This document shows positions 58,148 through 64,000 of a stretch of DNA of 64,000 bases, piece by piece. The stretch comes from Streptomyces actuosus. Its GTDB lineage: Bacteria > Actinomycetota > Actinomycetes > Streptomycetales > Streptomycetaceae. The position numbers and the translations under genes are program-made. Where the stretch lies: positions 62,001-126,000 of the forward strand of contig NZ_JAFFZS010000016.1 in NCBI RefSeq assembly GCF_016921115.1. The letters are read 5' to 3'. Numbering within the stretch: the stretch's first letter is position 1; each line of letters opens with the position of its first letter. The notes beneath the pieces are model-generated. The model searched no databases and was not told where the DNA came from. It saw nothing but the letters and a program-made list of their open reading frames with translations.

Positions 58148-60268
58148 GTGACCGCCGAGACGTCCGTGTCGTCCACAGCGCTGCTGGCAGGAGCCGAGCG
58201 GGACGGGTCCAACTACACCGCGCGGCACCTTCTCGTCCTCGAGGGGCTCGAGGCCGTGCGCAAGCGCCCAGGTATGTACATCGGCTCCACCGACAGCCGG
58301 GGCCTGATGCACTGTCTGTGGGAGATCATCGACAATTCCGTGGACGAGGCCCTGGGGGGGTACTGCGACCACATCGAGGTGATCCTGCACGACGACGGGT
58401 CGGTCGAGGTCCGGGACAACGGCCGCGGCATCCCGGTCGACGTCGAGCCCAAGACCGGCCTGTCCGGTGTCGAGGTCGTCATGACCAAGCTGCACGCCGG
58501 AGGCAAGTTCGGCGGCGGCTCCTACGCCGCGTCCGGCGGTCTGCACGGCGTCGGCGCCTCTGTCGTCAACGCCCTGTCCGCCCGGCTCGACGTCGAGGTC
58601 GACCGCGCGGGCAACACCCACGCGATCAGCTTCCGGCGCGGCGTCCCCGGCGCGTTCGCCGCCGACGGCCCGGACGCCCGGTTCGAGACCAAGGGACTGC
58701 GCCGGGGGAAGAAGATCCCCAAGACCCGGACCGGCACGCGCGTGCGCTACTGGGCCGACCGCCAGATCTTCCTCAAGGACGCCAAGCTCTCCCTGGAGAC
58801 GCTGCACCAGCGCGCCCGCCAGACGGCCTTCCTGGTCCCGGGACTGACCATCGTCGTCCGGGACGAGTTCGGCCTCGGCGAGGGCGGAAGCAAAGGTGAG
58901 GAGTCCTTCCGCTTCGATGGCGGCATCAGCGAGTTCTGTGAGTACCTGGCGCGTGACAGGGCCGTCTGCGACATCCTCCGTTTCACCGGGCAGGGCACCT
59001 TCAAGGAGACGGTCCCGGTCCTCGACGAGCACGGCCAGATGACTCCGACCGAGGTCACGCGCGAACTCGGCGTCGACGTCGCCCTGCGCTGGGGCACCGG
59101 CTACGACACCACGCTCCGGTCGTTCGTCAACATCATCGCCACTCCCAAGGGCGGCACCCACGTCGCCGGCTTCGAGCAGGCCGTCGCCAAGACGCTCAAC
59201 GAGGTGCTGCGCGCCAAGAAGCTGCTGCGCGTCGCCGAGGACGACATCGTCAAGGACGACGCCCTGGAGGGGCTCACCGCCGTCGTGACCGTACGGCTGG
59301 CCGAGCCGCAGTTCGAGGGGCAGACCAAGGAGGTCCTCGGCACCTCCGCGGCCCGCCGCATCGTGAACAACGTGGTCTCCAAGGAGCTCAAGGGGTTCCT
59401 GACCTCCACCAAGCGCGACGCCGCCGCCCAGGCCCGGGCGATCCTGGAGAAGGCCGTCGCGGCCGCCCGCACCCGCATCGCCGCCCGTCAGCACAAGGAC
59501 GCGCAGCGCCGCAAGACGGCTCTGGAGTCCTCCTCGCTCCCCGCCAAGCTGGCCGACTGCCGCAGCGACGACGTGGAGCGCAGCGAGCTGTTCATCGTCG
59601 AGGGCGACTCCGCGCTCGGCACGGCGAAGCTCGCCCGGAACTCCGAGTTCCAGGCGCTGCTGCCGATTCGCGGCAAGATCCTCAACGTCCAGAAGTCGTC
59701 CGTCACGGACATGCTCAAGAACGCCGAGTGCGGTGCGATCATCCAGGTCATAGGGGCCGGCTCGGGCCGCACCTTCGACCTGGACGCAGCCCGCTACGGC
59801 AAGATCATCATGATGACCGACGCCGACGTGGACGGCTCCCACATCCGCTGTCTGCTGCTCACGCTGTTCCAGCGCTACATGCGGCCCATGGTCGAGGCCG
59901 GCCGTGTCTTCGCCGCGGTGCCCCCGCTGCACCGCATCGAACTGGTCCAGCCGAAGAAGGGCATGGACAAGTACGTGTACACCTACTCGGACCGCGAGCT
60001 GCGCGACAAGCTCATGGAGTTCCAGAGCAAGGGCATCCGCCACAAGGACTCCATCCAGCGCTACAAGGGTCTCGGCGAGATGGACGCCGACCAGCTGGCC
60101 GAGACCACGATGGACCCCCGCCACCGCACCCTGCGCCGCATCAACCTGTCCGACCTGGAGGCCGCCGAGCAGGTCTTCGACCTGCTCATGGGCAACGACG
60201 TGGCGCCGCGCAAGGAGTTCATCTCCGGATCCGCGGCGACGCTGGACCGCTCCCGCATCGACGCCTGA
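58148..60268 (+). CDS. parE: Type II topoisomerase B subunit, topoisomerase IV ParE (GyrB2)
   Basis: A 706-residue ATPase subunit of a type IIA topoisomerase. The GHKL ATP site shows EIIDNSVDEALGG and GRGIPVDVEPKTGLSGVEVV. The transducer domain follows, then the Toprim domain (EGDSALGTAKLARN, DADVDGSHIRCLLL) and a C-terminal GLGEMDADQLAETTMDP. GTG at 58148, with GAGGAG 9 bases before, was chosen over GTG 58085, because homology begins at SNYTARHLLVLEGLEAVRKRPGMY. In Streptomyces the copy next to hrdB is ParE/GyrB2; the replication-origin copy is GyrB. Its ParC partner is outside the window. Confidence 0.95.
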   Translation: MTAETSVSSTALLAGAERDGSNYTARHLLVLEGLEAVRKRPGMYIGSTDSRGLMHCLWEIIDNSVDEALGGYCDHIEVILHDDGSVEVRDNGRGIPVDVEPKTGLSGVEVVMTKLHAGGKFGGGSYAASGGLHGVGASVVNALSARLDVEVDRAGNTHAISFRRGVPGAFAADGPDARFETKGLRRGKKIPKTRTGTRVRYWADRQIFLKDAKLSLETLHQRARQTAFLVPGLTIVVRDEFGLGEGGSKGEESFRFDGGISEFCEYLARDRAVCDILRFTGQGTFKETVPVLDEHGQMTPTEVTRELGVDVALRWGTGYDTTLRSFVNIIATPKGGTHVAGFEQAVAKTLNEVLRAKKLLRVAEDDIVKDDALEGLTAVVTVRLAEPQFEGQTKEVLGTSAARRIVNNVVSKELKGFLTSTKRDAAAQARAILEKAVAAARTRIAARQHKDAQRRKTALESSSLPAKLADCRSDDVERSELFIVEGDSALGTAKLARNSEFQALLPIRGKILNVQKSSVTDMLKNAECGAIIQVIGAGSGRTFDLDAARYGKIIMMTDADVDGSHIRCLLLTLFQRYMRPMVEAGRVFAAVPPLHRIELVQPKKGMDKYVYTYSDRELRDKLMEFQSKGIRHKDSIQRYKGLGEMDADQLAETTMDPRHRTLRRINLSDLEAAEQVFDLLMGNDVAPRKEFISGSAATLDRSRIDA

Positions 60269-60310
60269 CCACGGCGGCCGGACACGGCGCCCACCCCGGT
60301 CGCCCACACC

Positions 60311-60352
60311 CGAGCACCGGTGCCCGGCCACGGCGCCGGGCACCGGTGCTCG
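60311..60352 (+). terminator. Terminator after parE
   Basis: A perfect 17-bp stem, CGAGCACCGGTGCCCGG and its complement, around 8 bases. It begins 42 bases after the parE stop. No T-tract. Confidence 0.85.
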
Positions 60353-60527
60353 GCCGGCGGAGGTGTTGTCCGGACCGCGTCGCCCCGCCCCGGGCCGGCC
60401 CCGGTGCGGTCGACGGCCCGGCGCCAGGCGCACCCACCCGGCGCCCGGGACGTGCCGGACGTCCCCGGCCCCTCCGGCTCGGGCCACCTCGCCCGGGGCC
60501 GTGTCCACCCTCGGGCGGAGACCGAGC

Positions 60528-60671
60528 ACCCCGGAGATCGCCCGCAGGCTGCAGGTCTCCGCCGTCACGGTGAAGACGCACATCGACACCCTGTCCGCCG
60601 GGGCGGGAATCAAGGACCCTGCCCGGGCGATGCTTTGCGCGTACGCGAAGGGGCCGTCGAGACTTGGGTGA
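60528..60671 (+). pseudogene. Remnant of a LuxR-family regulator (C-terminal HTH only)
   Basis: The frame reads TPEIARRLQVSAVTVKTHID then LSAGAGIKDPARAMLCAYAKG and a stop. This is the GerE/LuxR HTH signature (typically TEIARRL-VSEVTVKTH), with its usual ending. No upstream domain, start codon or ribosome site can be found, so this is a fragment of a lost response regulator or LuxR protein. Confidence 0.65.
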
Positions 60672-60744
60672 GCTGAGTCACCTGATGGGGTGAAGAGCGC
60701 GGAGAGAAGAGTCAGGGATCTTCCCGTTCTGTCCATCCTTGGGC

Positions 60745-61290
60745 ATGCAGTCAAGCAACGGTCGTCCGCGCGGGGGCGGTACCGAGAATCCCGCCGACAG
60801 CCAGGAACGCCACACTCCGTCCGCCTTCGGAGCCCCCGAGGGCACACGGTACGACGACCCGTGGTACGACGCCCTCGCCTCCGGGTGGGGCGAGTCGGCC
60901 GGGGACGTCACAGTCGCCGCGGTCCCGCCCGCGCGCCCGGTGCCGGACGAGGTCGCCACGGCCGACGTCTACCTCTCGGTGCAGCGCAGCGCGGCCTTCC
61001 AAGAAGTGCGCAGCCGGTACCGGAGGTTCGTGATCCCGGCGGTCGCCGGCTTCTTGACCTGGTACTTCGGGTACGTCGTGGCCGCGACGACCGCGCCCGG
61101 GATCATGGCGCGCCGGGTGGTCGGCGCGGTGAACGTGGCGATGCTCGCCGGACTCGGACAGTTCCTCAGCACCTTCCTGCTCACCTGGGCCTACGTCCGC
61201 CACGCCCGGCTGCGCCGGGACCGGGCCGCCCTGGAACTGCGCTGGGACACCCAGGAACTGGCCCGCGGCGCCCGAGGCGGTGTGTCGTGA
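60745..61290 (+). CDS. DUF485 family membrane protein
   Basis: A 181-residue protein. The N-terminal 85 residues are soluble and polar. The DUF485 domain with two hydrophobic segments begins at SAAFQEVRSRYRRFVIPAVAG and runs through FLTWYFGYVVAATTAP and NVAMLAGLGQFLSTFLLTWAYV. DUF485 genes accompany ActP-type solute:cation symporters (YjcH-ActP). The stop overlaps the symporter GTG (GTGA). ATG at 60745 preferred over TTG at 60739. Confidence 0.88.
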   Translation: MQSSNGRPRGGGTENPADSQERHTPSAFGAPEGTRYDDPWYDALASGWGESAGDVTVAAVPPARPVPDEVATADVYLSVQRSAAFQEVRSRYRRFVIPAVAGFLTWYFGYVVAATTAPGIMARRVVGAVNVAMLAGLGQFLSTFLLTWAYVRHARLRRDRAALELRWDTQELARGARGGVS

Positions 61291-62879
61291 CGGGAAACCA
61301 CCAGTCCCTGGCCCTGCTGCTGTTCAGCGCCTTCGTGGCCGTCACCCTGGGGATCACGACCTGGGTGAGCCGCAACCGGCGCGGCTCGGCCGAGGAGTTC
61401 TACGCGGGCGGGCGGCTCTTCTCGCCCATGGAGAATGGATTTGCCATCGCCGGCGACTACATGTCGGCCGCCTCCTTCCTCGGCATCTCCGGGCTCATCG
61501 CCCTGTACGGCTACGACGGTCTGCTGTACTCCGTGGGCTTCCTCGTGGCGTGGCTCGTGGTGCTGTTCCTCGTCGCCGAACTCGTGCGCAACTGCGGCCG
61601 GTTCACGCTCGCCGACGTGGTCGCGGCCCGGATGCGCGAGCGGCCGGTGCGGATCGCGGCGGGAACCTCCTCGGTCACGGTGTCCGTTCTCTACCTGGTG
61701 GCGCAGATGGTGGGCGCCGGCAGCCTGGTCGCCCTGCTCCTCGGACGCACGGGCGAGGCGGCGCAGGCCTGGACCGTCATCGGCGTCGGCGCGCTCATGG
61801 TCGTCTACGTGTCGTTGGGCGGGATGCGGGCCACCACATGGATCCAGATCGTCAAGGCGGTCCTGCTGCTCGGCGGCACCGTCGCCCTGACCGTGCTGGT
61901 CCTGGTGCGCTTCCACGGCGACTTCGACCGGCTCCTCCTGGCCGCGGCCGACCGCAGCGGCCACGGCGCCGCGTTCCTGGCGCCGGGGCTGAAGTACGGC
62001 GGGGACTGGACCGCGCGGTTCGACTTCATCAGCCTGGGACTCGCCCTGGTACTGGGCACCGCGGGGCTGCCGCACATCCTGTCCCGCTTCTACACCGTGC
62101 CGACCGCGCGGGCCGCCCGGCGCTCGGTGGTCTGGTCGATCGGGCTCATCGGCGGCTTCTACCTGATGACGATCGTGCTCGGTTTCGGCGCTGCCGCCAT
62201 CGTCGGGCCGGACACGGTACGGCAGTCGAACGCGGCCGGGAACACGGCGGTTCCACTGCTGGCCCTCGATCTCGGCGGCGGTGCGAACTCCACCGGTGGA
62301 ACCGTCCTGTTCGCCGTGGTCGCCGCCGTCGCCTTCGCCACGATCCTCGCGGTGGTCGCCGGCATCACCCTCGCCTCCTCCGCGTCCGTGGCGCACGACC
62401 TGTACGCCTCGCTGCGGCGCCGCCGCCGCACACCGCGCAGCGAGGTGGCCGTGGCCCGGGTCGCCGCGATCGGCATCGGTGTCGTCGCGATCGCGCTCGG
62501 CCTGCTCGCGCGCGACCTCAACGTCGCCTTCCTCGTGGGCCTCGCCTTCGCCGTGGCGGCCTCCGCCAACCTGCCCGTGCTGCTCTACTCGCTGTTCTGG
62601 CGCGGCTTCACCACCCGGGGCGCCGTGTGGGCCGTGTACGGCGGGCTGGTGCCGGCGCTCCTGCTCGTCGCCCTGTCACCGGTGGTGTCCGGCAGCCCGG
62701 AATCCCTGTTCCCGGGTGTCGACTTCCAGTACTTCCCCCTGCGCAACCCCGGCCTGCTCTCCATCCCCCTCGGCTTCCTCGCGGGCTGGCTCGGCACGGT
62801 CACCTCCGCCGAGATCCCCGACGAGGCCAAACACGCGGAGACGGAGGTCCGCTCGCTGACGGGCGCGGGGGCCGTCTGA
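61287..62879 (+). CDS. Solute:sodium symporter, ActP-like
   Basis: A 530-residue SSS-family transporter for a small carboxylate (acetate, propionate or similar by family). About 13 hydrophobic helices are visible. Early motifs are RNRRGSAEEFYAGGRLFSPM and NGFAIAGDYMSAASFLGISG (conserved in ActP); later ones are GTAGLPHILSRFYTVPTARAAR and VVAGITLASSASVAHDLYAS. It is translationally coupled to DUF485 and probably forms one unit. A response regulator of the citrate/malate-sensing type is transcribed towards it 436 bases away. Confidence 0.92.
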   Translation: MTGNHQSLALLLFSAFVAVTLGITTWVSRNRRGSAEEFYAGGRLFSPMENGFAIAGDYMSAASFLGISGLIALYGYDGLLYSVGFLVAWLVVLFLVAELVRNCGRFTLADVVAARMRERPVRIAAGTSSVTVSVLYLVAQMVGAGSLVALLLGRTGEAAQAWTVIGVGALMVVYVSLGGMRATTWIQIVKAVLLLGGTVALTVLVLVRFHGDFDRLLLAAADRSGHGAAFLAPGLKYGGDWTARFDFISLGLALVLGTAGLPHILSRFYTVPTARAARRSVVWSIGLIGGFYLMTIVLGFGAAAIVGPDTVRQSNAAGNTAVPLLALDLGGGANSTGGTVLFAVVAAVAFATILAVVAGITLASSASVAHDLYASLRRRRRTPRSEVAVARVAAIGIGVVAIALGLLARDLNVAFLVGLAFAVAASANLPVLLYSLFWRGFTTRGAVWAVYGGLVPALLLVALSPVVSGSPESLFPGVDFQYFPLRNPGLLSIPLGFLAGWLGTVTSAEIPDEAKHAETEVRSLTGAGAV

Positions 62880-63315
62880 GACGCCGCCGCGCACGGCAAC
62901 CTGGCCACCCGCAAGGCGCCGCGTCCGGCACCGTCGTGCACGGTGCCGCGGCACCTGCGGGAGCCCGGTCCCCCGACCGCCAGGGGCGTACGGCCACAAG
63001 GACACCCTCCAGCAGCTGGCCAGTGCATTCGTCAAGACACTCAACCGGATGTCCACCCACAGCGCCACAGAGTCCGCCAGCGAGATGCCCGCCGACCAAT
63101 CCCAGGGGCGACAAGGCGCTCTACGCGGAGGCCGTCAAGAACAACCTGCCGATGTTCGCCGGGGACGGTGTCATGCCCGAGGACGGTCCCGAGACCGTCG
63201 AGAAGGTCCACCTCGGCGTTCGACCCCACCGTCAGGAATGCCGAGGTGGACCTGAGGCGGACGGACACGACCGAGTCCGTCGAGAAGGCGGCCGGCTGAC
63301 CCGCCGGCCGTGCCC
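62880..63315. other. Gap between symporter and response regulator
   Basis: 436 bases. It holds a frameshifted gene remnant (62989-63299). No other gene supported. Confidence 0.5.
62989..63299 (+). pseudogene. Frameshifted remnant of an ABC substrate-binding protein (SsuA/ThiY/NMT1 type)
   Basis: Three consecutive frames spell the C-terminal part of a sulfonate/nitrate/taurine-type binding protein. Frame one reads YGHKDTLQQLASAFVKTLNR then MSTHSATESASEMPAD. After a shift near 63100 it reads GDKALYAEAVKNNLPMFAGD then GVMPEDGPETVEKV. After a second shift near 63215 it reads AFDPTVRNAEVDLRRTDTTE then SVEKAAG and a stop at 63299. The N-terminal half, including the signal peptide, is absent. At least two indels make it non-functional. 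Confidence 0.75.
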
Positions 63316-63993
63316 TCAGTGGCGGGTCGCCCACACGTAACGGTGTTCCGGGCGGCCCGCGTCGCCGTATCTGAGGGTCAGCTCGACCTGCCCCGTGCGC
63401 TCCAGGAGCTTCAGATAGCGCTGCGCGGTCTGCCGGCTCACGCCGGTCCGTTCGGCCACCTCGTGGGCGGACAGCGAGCCGTCGGCGCCCCTCAGGCACC
63501 GGCGCACGAGGTCGGCGGTGGCCGGGGAGTGCCCCTTCGGCAGCGTCGGCTCCGACGGCGCGGACAGTGCGCCGAAGAAGCGGTCGACGTCGGCCTGCTC
63601 CGCCTCTCCGCCGGCGTCCAGGGCGCGGCGCAGCTGCGCGTACGACTCCAGTTTCGCGCGCAGCCGGGGCCAGGTGAACGGCTTCACCAGGTACTGCAGG
63701 GCCCCCTGCCGCATAGCTGCCTGCACCACGGCGACGTCCCGTGCCGCCGTCACCATGATCACGTCCGTACCGTGGTCGCGTCGGCGCATCTCGCGGACGA
63801 CCTCCAGGCCGGTCCCGTCCGGCAGGTAGTGGTCCATCAGCACCAGGTCCGGACGGACCAGCTCCGTCAGGCGCAGCGCCTCGGCCGCGCAGTGCGCCCG
63901 ACCGGCGACGCGGAAGCCCGGCACCCTCTCCACGTACGCGGCGTTGACCTGGGCCACCCTGATGTCGTCGTCCACGACCAGGACCTCGATCAC
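63316..63993 (-). CDS. Two-component response regulator, CitB/DctR type
   Basis: A 225-residue regulator. The receiver domain (1-120) has the acidic pocket VVDDDIRVAQVN, phospho-acceptor Asp54 in LMDHYLPDGTG, and the conserved Lys in LVKPF. The output domain is a winged HTH of the citrate/malate response type (LSAHEVAERTGVSRQTAQRYL, then LERTGQVELTLRYG). GTG at 63993 is the last possible start within the window. The sensor kinase is expected just beyond the edge, possibly overlapping. It probably controls the nearby DUF485-symporter operon, an inference from context. Confidence 0.88.
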   Translation of the reverse strand: MIEVLVVDDDIRVAQVNAAYVERVPGFRVAGRAHCAAEALRLTELVRPDLVLMDHYLPDGTGLEVVREMRRRDHGTDVIMVTAARDVAVVQAAMRQGALQYLVKPFTWPRLRAKLESYAQLRRALDAGGEAEQADVDRFFGALSAPSEPTLPKGHSPATADLVRRCLRGADGSLSAHEVAERTGVSRQTAQRYLKLLERTGQVELTLRYGDAGRPEHRYVWATRH

Positions 63994-64000
63994 CGTGCCC

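Larger units (their letters stand above)
60269..60744. other. Gap between parE and DUF485 gene
   Basis: 476 bases. It holds the parE terminator (60311-60352) and a LuxR-HTH remnant (60528-60671). Nothing else supported. Confidence 0.5.

Overview
This is a stretch of Streptomyces chromosome. GC content is very high, with G or C at third codon positions. GTG starts, 4-base ATGA/GTGA gene overlaps and genes that appear to start at the mRNA 5' end are common. The order whiH - hrdB - trypsin-like protease - second gyrB-type gene, preceded by lexA/nrdR/nrdJ, rnhB and recQ, is the conserved Streptomyces core arrangement known from S. coelicolor around SCO5787-SCO5825. I recognised this from the proteins and gene order, not from a search. 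No rRNA, tRNA, CRISPR array, insertion sequence or prophage was seen.

Left part (1-9.8 kb), carbon and energy metabolism: a cytochrome bd subunit I gene (cydA, running off the left edge); a coupled beta-phosphoglucomutase-like HAD protein and GH65 disaccharide phosphorylase; then, on the minus strand, a xylFGH-type sugar ABC transporter operon ending in a ROK regulator (Rok7B7-like). This block looks joined to the core segment that begins at miaB.

Middle part (9.8-35.5 kb), core genes: miaB, an extradiol-dioxygenase-like protein, miaA, dapF, a RelA/SpoT homologue (RshA-like), a secreted M1 peptidase, hflX and a lipoprotein serine protease. A compact three-gene NRPS-independent siderophore operon (aminotransferase, IucA/IucC synthetase, AlcB-type acyltransferase) follows. 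Next come a DinG-like Fe-S helicase, lexA with an SOS box, and nrdR-nrdJ behind tandem NrdR boxes.

Right part (35.5-64 kb): small conserved genes (DUF2785, TerD, YdbC-like, histidine phosphatase, ADP-ribosylglycohydrolase). A divergent MFS exporter/TetR pair has twin palindromic operators. A group of nucleic-acid genes follows: rnhB, an orphan protein resembling a helicase C-terminus, a possible RadC-like protein, and RecQ fused to a phosphoribosyltransferase-like domain. Then come DUF4192, a NrtR-type Nudix regulator with its own likely operator, a one-chain ABC transporter with a damaged Walker B, whiH, hrdB, a secreted trypsin and parE/gyrB2. The right edge has a DUF485-symporter operon flanked by two pseudogene remnants (a LuxR HTH and an ABC substrate-binding protein), then a DctR/CitB-type response regulator.

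Most of the window is ordinary core genome. The items most worth a second look are the incomplete siderophore operon, the degenerate ABC fusion, the RecQ-phosphoribosyltransferase fusion with its odd neighbours, the self-contained NrtR control region, and the two eroded genes near the right edge.
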